26,948 nt of DNA, from positions 1-26,948 of the forward strand of contig JAKFFO010000074.1 of the NCBI GenBank assembly GCA_036675035.1, given 5' to 3'. Positions 7,033-13,452 of this stretch are shown here, piece by piece; position 1 is the first letter of the stretch; the number at the start of each line of letters is the position of its first letter. Below the pieces are notes generated by a model. The model had not been told where the DNA came from. It did no database searches and was given only the letters and a program-made list of their open reading frames with translations. The DNA is from MESE01 sp036675035. GTDB taxonomy: Bacteria > Pseudomonadota > Gammaproteobacteria > Burkholderiales > Burkholderiaceae_D. The position numbers were made by a program, and so were the translations under genes.

Positions 7033-9255
7033 ATGACTGCACGTACCGCCTGCCACCAGCTTCAAGTCGCCACTGTCCTGCACCGCTTCATCGAAGACAA
7101 CGTGCTGCCGGGCACCGGCATCGATAGCGCAAGTTTCTGGAAAGGCTTCGATGCGATCGTCAGCGATCTGGCACCGAAGAATGCGGCATTGCTGGCCGAG
7201 CGCGACCGCTTGCAGGCCGAACTCGACAAATGGCATCGCGCCAACCCCGGTCCGATCCGCGATGTCGGCGCATATCAGAAGTTTCTCCAGTCAATCGGCT
7301 ACCTGGTGCCGCGGCCGGACGACTTCACCGTCACGACTACCAATGTCGATGCGGAACTCGCATTGCAGGCCGGTCCGCAGCTGGTGGTGCCCATTCTCAA
7401 CGCGCGCTATGCGCTGAATGCGGCAAATGCGCGCTGGGGTTCGCTGTACGACGCACTGTACGGCACCGACGCGATTCCCGAAGCGGACGGCGCGACCAAG
7501 GCCGGCGCCAACGGCGAGAGCTACAACCCGGTGCGCGGGGAAAAGGTGATTGCATTCGCCCGCAACTTCCTCGACCAGGCGGCACCGCTGGCAAAAGGGT
7601 CGCACCGCGATGCAACCGCGTACAAGGTCGCCGGCGGAAAACTCACCGTGGCGCTGAAGGATGGCACTGCCACCGTCCTGAAGGAAGATACGAAATTCAT
7701 TGGCTATCAGGGCGACGCCGACGCACCGACCTCGGTGCTGCTCAAGAATAACGGCCTGCATATCGATATCATCATCGACCGCAACACGCCGATTGGCCAG
7801 GACGATGCGGCCGGTGTTGCCGACCTGGTGGTCGAAGCGGCGCTGTCGACGATTCTCGACCTGGAAGATTCGGTCGCGGTGGTGGATGCCGAAGACAAGG
7901 TGCTGGCCTATGAAAACTGGCTCGGCATTCTCAAGGCCACGCTGGCCGAAAGCGTCACCAAGGGCGGCAAGACCTTCACGCGCAGCCTGAACCAGGACCG
8001 CCGCTACACCGCGGCCGCCGGTGCCGAAGGCGCGAAGGATGGCGTGATCACGCTGCATGGACGCTCGCTGCTGTTCCTGCGCAATGTCGGTCACCTGATG
8101 ACCAATCCTGCGATCCTGTACGGCGACGGCAAGGAAATCCCGGAAGGTATTCTGGATGCGGTCGTCACCGTCGCGATTGCGCTGCATGATCTGAAGCGCC
8201 ACCAGAATCAGGCGATCGGCAACTCGCGCACCGGCTCGGTCTACATCGTCAAACCGAAGATGCATGGTCCGGCCGAAGTCGCGTTCGCGAATGAACTGTT
8301 CAGCCGCGTCGAAGCGCTGTACGGACTCCCGACCAACACGGTCAAGCTCGGCATCATGGATGAAGAGCGCCGCACCAGCGTCAACCTGAAGGCCTGCCTC
8401 AAGGAGGCGAGCGGACGCGTCGCCTTCATCAACACCGGCTTCCTGGACCGCACCGGCGACGAAATGCACACCGCGATGCAGGCCGGTCCGATGATGCGCA
8501 AGGGCGACATGAAAACCAGCAAGTGGCTCACCGCATACGAGCGCAGCAATGTACTGGTAGGACTGTCATGCGGGCTGCGCGGCCGCGCACAGATCGGCAA
8601 GGGCATGTGGGCGATGCCCGACCTGATGGCGGCGATGATGGAACAGAAAATCGGGCATCCTAAGGCCGGCGCCAACACCGCATGGGTGCCGTCGCCGACC
8701 GCCGCTACCCTGCATGCGCTGCACTATCACCAGGTGAATGTTGCGCAGATCCAGCAAGAGCTGGAAAAGATCGACGCCAAGACCGAAATCGAAAACCTGC
8801 TCAACGACCTGGTGCAGATTCCGGTGGTCGCGGAAGCCAAGTGGACCGGCGCCGAGATCCAGCAGGAACTCGACAACAACGCGCAGGGCATCCTCGGCTA
8901 TGTCGTGCGCTGGATCGATCAGGGTGTGGGCTGCTCGAAGGTGCCCGATATCCACAACGTCGGCCTGATGGAAGACCGCGCCACGCTGCGCATCTCCAGC
9001 CAGCACATCGCGAACTGGCTGCTGCATGGCGTCGTCAGCGAGGCGCAGGTAACGGAAACCCTGAAGCGCATGGCCAAGGTCGTCGACGGCCAGAACGCCG
9101 GCGATCCGTTCTACAAGCCGATGGCACCCGACTTCGAAGCATCGTATGCATTCCGCGCTGCACGCGACCTGGTGATGAAGGGGCTGGAGCAGCCGAGCGG
9201 ATATACCGAGCCGCTGCTGCATGCATGGCGCTTGAAGGTGAAGGCGAACGCTTGA
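7033..9255 (+). CDS. glcB: Malate synthase G
   Basis: Condenses glyoxylate with acetyl-CoA to give malate, the second step of the glyoxylate shunt and of glycolate use; cytoplasmic and Mg-dependent. The protein has 740 residues, the normal size for the monomeric G isoform. Visible signatures are LEDSVAVVDAEDK, GRSLLFLRNVGHLM, the metal-ligand blocks MDEERRT (Glu444) and FLDRTGDE (Asp472), and MEDRATLRISSQ containing Asp648, which matches the catalytic base Asp631 of the E. coli enzyme. The spacing between these residues equals that in E. coli with an offset of 17. A strong ribosome binding site marks the start. The upstream dehalogenase and permease genes run in the same direction. Confidence 0.97.
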   Translation: MTARTACHQLQVATVLHRFIEDNVLPGTGIDSASFWKGFDAIVSDLAPKNAALLAERDRLQAELDKWHRANPGPIRDVGAYQKFLQSIGYLVPRPDDFTVTTTNVDAELALQAGPQLVVPILNARYALNAANARWGSLYDALYGTDAIPEADGATKAGANGESYNPVRGEKVIAFARNFLDQAAPLAKGSHRDATAYKVAGGKLTVALKDGTATVLKEDTKFIGYQGDADAPTSVLLKNNGLHIDIIIDRNTPIGQDDAAGVADLVVEAALSTILDLEDSVAVVDAEDKVLAYENWLGILKATLAESVTKGGKTFTRSLNQDRRYTAAAGAEGAKDGVITLHGRSLLFLRNVGHLMTNPAILYGDGKEIPEGILDAVVTVAIALHDLKRHQNQAIGNSRTGSVYIVKPKMHGPAEVAFANELFSRVEALYGLPTNTVKLGIMDEERRTSVNLKACLKEASGRVAFINTGFLDRTGDEMHTAMQAGPMMRKGDMKTSKWLTAYERSNVLVGLSCGLRGRAQIGKGMWAMPDLMAAMMEQKIGHPKAGANTAWVPSPTAATLHALHYHQVNVAQIQQELEKIDAKTEIENLLNDLVQIPVVAEAKWTGAEIQQELDNNAQGILGYVVRWIDQGVGCSKVPDIHNVGLMEDRATLRISSQHIANWLLHGVVSEAQVTETLKRMAKVVDGQNAGDPFYKPMAPDFEASYAFRAARDLVMKGLEQPSGYTEPLLHAWRLKVKANA

Positions 9256-9274
9256 GGTTGGGCACTTTTGTGCT

Positions 9275-9298
9275 CCCTCTCCCGCAGGCGGGAGAGGG
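9275..9298. repeat. GC-rich palindrome, left copy
   Basis: Perfect 11-bp stem (CCCTCTCCCGC / GCGGGAGAGGG) around a 2-nt centre, 19 nt after the glcB stop. With its flanks it is an inverted copy of the palindrome at 9484-9509. It may also act as a glcB terminator, although no T-run follows. Confidence 0.8.
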
Positions 9299-9305
9299 TT
9301 GGGGG

Positions 9306-9387
9306 TGGAGCAGGGATTTCTTGGCGCATGCGCCACGCCTGCGTAACGATGTCCGCTTGCAAGCGGACATGCGCACTGCAAGTGAGG
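9306..9387. repeat. Structured intergenic repeat, copy 1
   Basis: About 82 nt that align with 12151-12232. Helix I is the perfect palindrome TGGCGCATGCGCCA (9322-9335). A conserved CACGCCTGC linker follows. Helix II has 7 bp (TGTCCGC 9350-9356, GCGGACA 9363-9369) closing a TTGCAA loop. Helix III is short (CACT 9374-9377, AGTG 9381-9384) around GCA. Helix sequences differ from copy 2 but pairing is kept. Strand of action is unknown. Confidence 0.75.
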
Positions 9388-9428
9388 GTGATTGCAATAG
9401 CCAGGTTCGTTGAATCTCTCTCAAAGTG

Positions 9429-9443
9429 CTGCAAGTGAGGGTG
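9429..9443. repeat. Direct repeat of the copy 1 tail
   Basis: CTGCAAGTGAGGGTG occurs here and at 9376-9390, so the end of the structured element is partly duplicated 53 nt downstream. Confidence 0.7.
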
Positions 9444-9483
9444 TTTGACGGAACCGCAGGTTTGCAAACTCCCTCACCCCCGA

Positions 9484-9509
9484 CCCCTCTCCCGCCTGCG
9501 GGCGAGGGG
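9484..9509. repeat. GC-rich palindrome, right copy (inverted)
   Basis: 12-position stem (CCCCTCTCCCGC / GCGGGCGAGGGG) with one mismatch and a 2-nt centre. Together with its flank from 9477 it matches the reverse complement of the left copy, so 9271-9512 is bounded by inverted repeats. Confidence 0.78.
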
Positions 9510-9518
9510 AGTTAAATC

Positions 9519-9617
9519 CTAAAGTCTCGTCGCGGTTGGCCGACCGCGTCGGTTCTAGTCGAGGTTGTTTACCGGCCGCGGTCATTCGACAATCACCTTA
9601 AACATATCGTCACGCAT
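9519..9617 (-). pseudogene. Decayed remnant of a gene downstream of rtcB (starts MRDDMFKVIVE)
   Basis: An ATG at 9617-9615 has a good ribosome binding site (GGAGG, complement of 9623-9627, 5 nt spacing) and overlaps the end of the preceding small gene, yet the frame stops after 11 codons (MRDDMFKVIVE, TGA at 9584-9582). Reading through, the frame continues PRPVNNLD, stop, NRRGRPTATRL, stop, and then meets the palindromic repeat at 9511. CGA to TGA at the first stop would restore ERPRP, which is how I recall members of a widespread uncharacterised family beginning. I read it as a gene silenced by nonsense mutations and cut short by the repeat region. An alternative is a deliberate 11-residue peptide. 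Confidence 0.55.
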
Positions 9618-9786
9618 CGCCACCTCCATCCGTCTTGCGCCCCGAAAGCGCCAGACGCAAATGGTGCTTTTCAAGTCGGCGCAAGCGACGTGCCGGATTA
9701 TGCGATGCATGCGCGCCGGCCTTGCGGTTTCTCGCCGGCACCACCAGAGGGTTGCGCGGCTTCGGTACTTTGACAGTGACTTTCAT
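9610..9786 (-). CDS. Small basic protein downstream of rtcB, function unknown
   Basis: 58 residues, very rich in Arg, Lys and His (about one third), with KPRNPLVVPARNRKAGAH at 9-26. The ATG lies 3 nt after the rtcB stop (TAG AAA ATG) with AAGGA upstream, so translation is probably coupled to rtcB. The basic character suits RNA or ribosome binding, but no domain is recognised and function is not assigned. The stop overlaps the start of the decayed gene that follows. The PRNP...RKAGAH pattern resembles small proteins I have seen beside MRDDMFKVIVERP-type genes; this is from memory. Confidence 0.7.
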   Translation of the reverse strand: MKVTVKVPKPRNPLVVPARNRKAGAHASHNPARRLRRLEKHHLRLALSGRKTDGGGDA

Positions 9787-9789
9787 TTT

Positions 9790-10998
9790 CTATCCTTTCA
9801 CGCAAATCACCTGGCGCAACGTATGCACCACGTCCACCAGATCGGTCTGGTGCGCCATCACCTGATCGATATCCTTGTACGCAGCGGGGATTTCATCGAT
9901 GACGCCGCCATCCTTGCGGCATTCGATACCCGTGGTCTGATCGGCCAGGTCGAAGCGGTTGAAACGCTGCTTGGCTTCGGAGCGGCTCATGCGCCGCCCC
10001 GCGCCGTGCGAGCACGAGCAAAATGAATCCGGGTTGCCCTTGCCGCGCACGATATAGCTCTTCGCGCCCATGCTGCCGGGAATGATGCCCAGCTCGCCGT
10101 CGCGTGCCGAGATCGCGCCTTTGCGGGTGATGAACAGCCGTTCATTCGCATGCGTTTCACGCGCTACGTAGTTGTGATGGCAGTTGATCGCTTCGCCGTC
10201 CAGCTTGAACGCAGGTAGCTGCTGCGTCAGCACATCGACTGCGCGCCGCATCATTTCGCGCCGGTTGATCAGCGCATAATCCTGCGCCCATTCCACTGCT
10301 TCCACGTAATCGTCGAACCATTCCGAACCTTCGCTGAAGTAGGACAGGTTCTTGTCCGGCAGATTGACATTGTGCCGCTCCATGTCCTTTCGTGCGGCGG
10401 AAATGAAATAGCGGCCGATCACATTGCCGATGCCGCGCGAACCCGAATGCAGCATGATCCAGACGCGCTGTTCTTCATCGAGACAGATTTCAATGAAGTG
10501 ATTGCCGCCGCCCAACGTGCCGATCTGGCAGATCCAGGTTTGCGCAAACCTGTTTTGCATCTTCATGATGCCCTTATGTTTTGCGACAATGCGGTCGAGA
10601 CGGTCGTTGAGCGGGCGGCCCACGCGCGCATGCGCTGATCCGCGCACTTTGTTGAATTCATGTTGCTCGAAGCCGACCGGAATCGACGCCTCGATCGCAC
10701 TGCGCAGCCGCGCCAGGTTGTCGGGCAACTGGCTTGCAGTGAGCGTGGTACGCTCTGCGTTCATGCCGCAGCCGATATCGACGCCGACGGCGGCCGGGAT
10801 GACTGCGGCGCGAGTCGGGATCACGCTGCCCACTGTCGCGCCGATGCCGAGATGGACATCCGGCATTGCCGCGACATGCGGATGGACGATCGGCAGCGTG
10901 GAGATATTGATCAGCTGCTGCAGCGCTTCATGCTGGATATCGTCGGTAAAAATATGCACGGGGACCAGCCCCTTGCGCAGTGTCTGTTTGATAGGCAT
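9790..10998 (-). CDS. rtcB: RNA-splicing ligase RtcB (3'-phosphate/5'-OH RNA ligase)
   Basis: GTP- and Mn-dependent ligase that joins RNA 2',3'-cyclic phosphate or 3'-phosphate ends to 5'-OH ends in RNA repair. The protein has 402 residues. Visible signatures are GVDIGCGMNAE with the metal-binding cysteine, the GGGNHFIE block, HSGSRGIGN, and CSCSHGAGRRMSR, whose histidine is the guanylylation site by analogy with E. coli His337. The ATG at 10998 follows AGAGA and starts the conserved core; a longer frame reading back to 11160 runs through the leader terminator and is rejected. A leader with a short peptide and an intrinsic terminator lies directly upstream, and a small basic gene is coupled downstream. 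No rtcA, rtcR or prfH is in the window. Confidence 0.94.
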   Translation of the reverse strand: MPIKQTLRKGLVPVHIFTDDIQHEALQQLINISTLPIVHPHVAAMPDVHLGIGATVGSVIPTRAAVIPAAVGVDIGCGMNAERTTLTASQLPDNLARLRSAIEASIPVGFEQHEFNKVRGSAHARVGRPLNDRLDRIVAKHKGIMKMQNRFAQTWICQIGTLGGGNHFIEICLDEEQRVWIMLHSGSRGIGNVIGRYFISAARKDMERHNVNLPDKNLSYFSEGSEWFDDYVEAVEWAQDYALINRREMMRRAVDVLTQQLPAFKLDGEAINCHHNYVARETHANERLFITRKGAISARDGELGIIPGSMGAKSYIVRGKGNPDSFCSCSHGAGRRMSRSEAKQRFNRFDLADQTTGIECRKDGGVIDEIPAAYKDIDQVMAHQTDLVDVVHTLRQVICVKG

Positions 10999-11066
10999 GG
11001 CATTTCTCTCTGAATGATCGTTATGCCGGTACGTTTGCTGCGGGTTGATCAATACCAATCCCGGAA

Positions 11067-11100
11067 AAGCAAAACCCCGGCGAGTCTCCTCGCCGGGGTT
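11067..11100 (-). terminator. Intrinsic terminator upstream of rtcB
   Basis: Perfect 12-bp stem (AACCCCGGCGAG and CTCGCCGGGGTT, complement of 11073-11100) with a 4-nt loop, followed on the minus strand by TTTTGCTTTT. It lies 75 nt before the rtcB ATG, so it would stop leader transcripts unless antitermination occurs. Confidence 0.85.
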
Positions 11101-11168
11101 CATGAATCGGAACGACCGGCTCGGGGTCGGCAACAAGTGCCGAAGTCCCCGGGCAGTCATGCACGGGG

Positions 11169-11207
11169 CTATTTATGTGTCAAATTACTGGCAGCCGTAC
11201 GTGGCAT
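11169..11207 (-). CDS. Possible 12-residue leader peptide
   Basis: MPRTAASNLTHK, with AAGGA 7 nt before its ATG and a TAG stop just ahead of the first pairing strand of the leader. It is too short to judge as a protein; position and ribosome binding site suggest a regulatory role in the rtcB leader. Confidence 0.45.
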   Translation of the reverse strand: MPRTAASNLTHK

Positions 11208-11256
11208 GTTCGTTCCTTTCCTGAAGAATAGGGTTGATCAAATTTGACGAGGTGCG

Positions 11257-11285
11257 ATTCTGCGTCAGACAAATTTTCGCGTCAA
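11257..11285 (-). promoter_or_regulatory. Sigma-70-like promoter for the rtcB leader
   Basis: On the minus strand TTGACG (complement of 11280-11285), a 17-nt spacer and CAGAAT (complement of 11257-11262). Transcription would begin about 11250, 43 nt before the leader ORF. The -10 box is imperfect. Confidence 0.5.
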
Positions 11286-11376
11286 ACGATTCATCAATGC
11301 AGGGATTTTTTTGTTGCTAATTTGCGTCGGTCCGTGTGCGCCGATTGATCGCAGATCGATTGCCGCATGGACTTTT

Positions 11377-11940
11377 TTACAGCAAGCGACTGTGCTTCGG
11401 CAAACGTGCGGACAGATAATCATGCTGGTCCGCCAGCACGTTTCTGCCGCTTAACAGGTAATGTTCGGCGCGGCATGGTACGTATGGCACATACAGCAGC
11501 GGGCGAAAATGATGGACCAGCTTGTTGCCCTTTTGCTGGTTGCACGTCTTGCATGCGGTGACGCAATTCATCCAGGTGTCCCTGCCGCCGCGCGACTGCG
11601 GCAAGATGTGGTCGCGCGACAGTTCCTTGTGCGTCAGGCAATCGCCGCAATAGGCGCAGGTATAGCGGTCGCGTTTGAACAGCAAGTGGTTCTGCTGTCC
11701 AAGCGGCAGTTCCTTGCGCAACATGCGCGCCATGATTTCGCTGCCGGCTACCGCGATGATCGGTTTTACCGTGATGCGTGACTGCACGCCGAGGCACGAA
11801 AAACCGCCGCGGAAAATCACTTCGCGTTCGCCGAGCTCCCAGGCTACTTTGCCGGTGGCATAGTAAAGCACCGCTTCCTGCGGAGGGATCCAGTCGAACG
11901 GATTTCCTGCAATGTCGAGTGCCAGAATATGCGTTGCCAT
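11377..11940 (-). CDS. HNH endonuclease family protein
   Basis: Predicted metal-dependent nuclease of 187 residues. The C-terminal half has the HNH/zinc-finger layout: CAYCG, then LSRDHILPQSRGG, then N..TACKTCN, supplying the two CxxC zinc pairs and the catalytic His. The N-terminal ~85 residues (LDIAGNPFDWIPPQEAVLYYATGKVAW) are typical of the common bacterial HNH proteins of this size. AGGTGAAGAA precedes the ATG. It is probably a housekeeping nuclease of unknown substrate; no phage genes surround it. It lies 92 nt upstream of the rtcB leader promoter on the same strand. Confidence 0.88.
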   Translation of the reverse strand: MATHILALDIAGNPFDWIPPQEAVLYYATGKVAWELGEREVIFRGGFSCLGVQSRITVKPIIAVAGSEIMARMLRKELPLGQQNHLLFKRDRYTCAYCGDCLTHKELSRDHILPQSRGGRDTWMNCVTACKTCNQQKGNKLVHHFRPLLYVPYVPCRAEHYLLSGRNVLADQHDYLSARLPKHSRLL

Positions 11941-12117
11941 TTCTTCACCTTTGCTTCACCGTCCAATAATAGATGGGTTGTGTCCCTGACGGCAAGTCTT
12001 GTGGTGATATCGGCTCCAAATAAGCGATAGAAACATTTTGCGTCCGCCCGATGCGTGCCCAGGTTCGCATCGTGCGTGCATGTTTATCGGTGAAAACTTA
12101 TTCTGGTCTATTGATCC

Positions 12118-12145
12118 GGCCCGAAAAGGATTGATTTTTCGGGCC
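12118..12145. repeat. Perfect hairpin GGCCCGAAAA / TTTTCGGGCC
   Basis: A 10-bp inverted repeat around an 8-nt loop. It may terminate arsC transcription on the minus strand or a plus-strand transcript, but no clear U-tract follows beyond the stem itself. Confidence 0.6.
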
Positions 12146-12150
12146 GGGAA

Positions 12151-12232
12151 TGGAGCGGGGATTTCGTGGGGCATTGCCCCACGCCTGCACAACGGCAGTG
12201 GTTTGCAAGCCACTGCCTCACTGCAAGTGAGG
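12151..12232. repeat. Structured intergenic repeat, copy 2
   Basis: Aligns with 9306-9387. Helix I is TGGGGC / GCCCCA (12167-12172, 12176-12181). The CACGCCTGC linker is conserved. Helix II is GGCAGTGG / CCACTGCC (12194-12201, 12210-12217), extended by a T-G wobble to close a TTGCAA loop. Helix III is CCTCACT / AGTGAGG (12216-12222, 12226-12232) with a GCA loop. Helices II and III share two bases, so they may compete. Confidence 0.75.
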
Positions 12233-12262
12233 GGATCGGGTTTTAACTTTATTCGTTCCCGA

Positions 12263-12616
12263 TCAATTAGGCAGAACTTCGAGAACGCGCTCCACCGGTC
12301 GGCATAGCCGCACGCCTTTCGGCGTTTGCACGAACGGGCGATTGAGCAGTGCGGGATGTGCCAGCAAGGCATCGATCAAATCGTGGTTCGACAGCGCCGG
12401 ATTATCCAGCCCCAGTTCATGAAAAAGCGCATCTTTTTCTCGCATGGCCGCCCGGACCGTCAATCCGGCCTTCGAAATCAATTCATTCAGTTTTTCGCGA
12501 TCCGGCGGATCGTTGCGATAGTCGATGATGTGCGGCTCAAATCCGGCATCGCGGATCATTGCCAAAGTATTGCGCGAGGTGCTGCATTGAGGATTGTGAT
12601 AAATCGTGATGTCCAT
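12263..12616 (-). CDS. arsC: ArsC-family thioredoxin-fold reductase (arsenate reductase-like)
   Basis: Glutaredoxin-coupled arsenate reductase family, cytoplasmic. The protein has 117 residues, shorter than the 141 of plasmid ArsC and near the chromosomal YfgD size. The active-site block is HNPQCSTSRNT with the nucleophilic Cys about 11; the later arginine positions of arsenate-reducing members are kept in VRAAMR, NRPFVQTP and RLCRP. I chose the ATG at 12616 because the beta-strand DITIYHNP begins directly after it. No ars operon genes (arsR, arsB) are nearby, so the substrate could be something other than arsenate. Confidence 0.88.
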   Translation of the reverse strand: MDITIYHNPQCSTSRNTLAMIRDAGFEPHIIDYRNDPPDREKLNELISKAGLTVRAAMREKDALFHELGLDNPALSNHDLIDALLAHPALLNRPFVQTPKGVRLCRPVERVLEVLPN

Positions 12617-12791
12617 TGTCGTTCTTTCATGGCTTGCCTTTGCTGGCATTGTCGCAAGCATAACTGAATCGGCGCACCATGTTCTTGCACCCTTAATCGT
12701 GTGGCAAAAGTGTAATCAGATGCGTCATTCAGTGCATTTCGGCAATGCCCGCTGTATAGTCAGATTGGTACAACTCTCTATCAAGGCCACC

Positions 12792-13223
12792 ATGAAATGC
12801 ATTCTCCACGTTGCGGCGGTCATTGCCATCAGCACGGCCGCGTTTGCGCCGGTTCACGCGTCTGCGGGCGTGAACGTCAACATTATTGTTCCGATTGCGC
12901 CGCCCGCCATCATCATCGAGGCGCCTCCACCGCCGCGAATCGGCTTTATCTGGGCGCCGGGTTTCTGGAACTGGAATGGCCACAAGCACATCTGGATTGA
13001 AGGCCGCTGGGAGCAAGCCCGCGATGGCCATCGATACGAGCAGCCGGAGTGGCATCGCGATGGCGATAAATGGCGCTTCCGGGAAGGTGGATGGAAGAAA
13101 GCCAAGTACGAAAAAAAGCACAAGGATCAGCGGAAGGATCAGCACAAAAAGCAGCGCGATGATCATCGCGATCGCGACGGCCACTTCTGTCCACCAGGCC
13201 AGGCAAAAAAGGGAAATTGCTGA
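12792..13223 (+). CDS. Secreted YXWGXW-repeat-like protein with a charged tail
   Basis: 143 residues. A signal peptide covers about 1-24 (AAVIAISTAAFAPVHA-S). Then come a hydrophobic, proline-rich stretch (IIVPIAPPAIIIEAPPPP) and aromatic motifs (WAPGFWNWNGHKHIW, GRWEQAR, YEQPEWHRDGDKWRF) of the kind in YXWGXW/BcpO-type envelope proteins. The C-terminal ~45 residues are strongly charged (Lys, His, Asp, Arg) and end in a cysteine pair (HFCPPGQAKKGNC). Role unknown, probably periplasmic or outer envelope. TATAGT at 12755-12760 may be its -10 box. A terminator follows. Confidence 0.85.
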   Translation: MKCILHVAAVIAISTAAFAPVHASAGVNVNIIVPIAPPAIIIEAPPPPRIGFIWAPGFWNWNGHKHIWIEGRWEQARDGHRYEQPEWHRDGDKWRFREGGWKKAKYEKKHKDQRKDQHKKQRDDHRDRDGHFCPPGQAKKGNC

Positions 13224-13300
13224 TCGAGTCAGGTCGGCAGTAATTGGGTTGAAATCGAAATGCGACAGGTGGTTGCGCGTGTTCGATATCGGATGAATCG

Positions 13301-13337
13301 AAAAGCCCGGCTCTTGAAACAGCAAGATCCGGGTTTT
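13301..13337 (+). terminator. Intrinsic terminator after the YXWGXW protein gene
   Basis: Hairpin with CCCGG...CTTG paired to CAAG...CCGGG (one bulge, one mismatch), flanked by AAAA and TTTT so it could work in both directions for the convergent genes. Confidence 0.7.
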
Positions 13338-13452
13338 CGTTATGTGCCGAATGCCTGGCGCCGACCCGCTTCCTCGACCTGCCCTGCCGCAACAACGGAA
13401 CGATGTTCAAACCTGAACAGCGGGCATCGGCTGTTCGCGGCCGACGCGTCCA

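Larger units (their letters stand above)
11063..11250 (-). ncRNA. Putative rtcB leader RNA (attenuator-like)
   Basis: Between a promoter-like site and rtcB the minus strand carries in order: a 12-codon ORF, a long hairpin (complement of 11122-11151: outer CGGGG/CCCCG, inner TCGGCA/TGCCGA, 5-nt loop), and an intrinsic terminator. The CGGGG strand can also pair with GCCCCG (complement of 11163-11168) immediately after the short ORF's stop, so two alternative folds compete. This is the logic of an attenuator or riboswitch-like leader; function is inferred. Confidence 0.55.
11941..12262. other. 322-nt intergenic region
   Basis: No gene. It holds a 10-bp hairpin (12118-12145) and the second copy of the structured repeat (12151-12232), both described separately. 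The left third has no feature I can support. Confidence 0.6.

Noticed and set aside
7291..8469. 392-residue ORF on the minus strand within glcB
   Set aside because: Shadow of the malate synthase frame; no ribosome binding site or recognisable domain.
10999..11160. N-terminal extension of RtcB to 11160
   Set aside because: The added 54 codons run through the leader hairpins and intrinsic terminator, and RtcB proteins start at the conserved core after ATG 10998.
11101..11170. tRNA-like or Y-RNA-like fold upstream of rtcB
   Set aside because: No acceptor stem or TTC T-loop could be assembled; the leader/terminator reading explains the pairing better.
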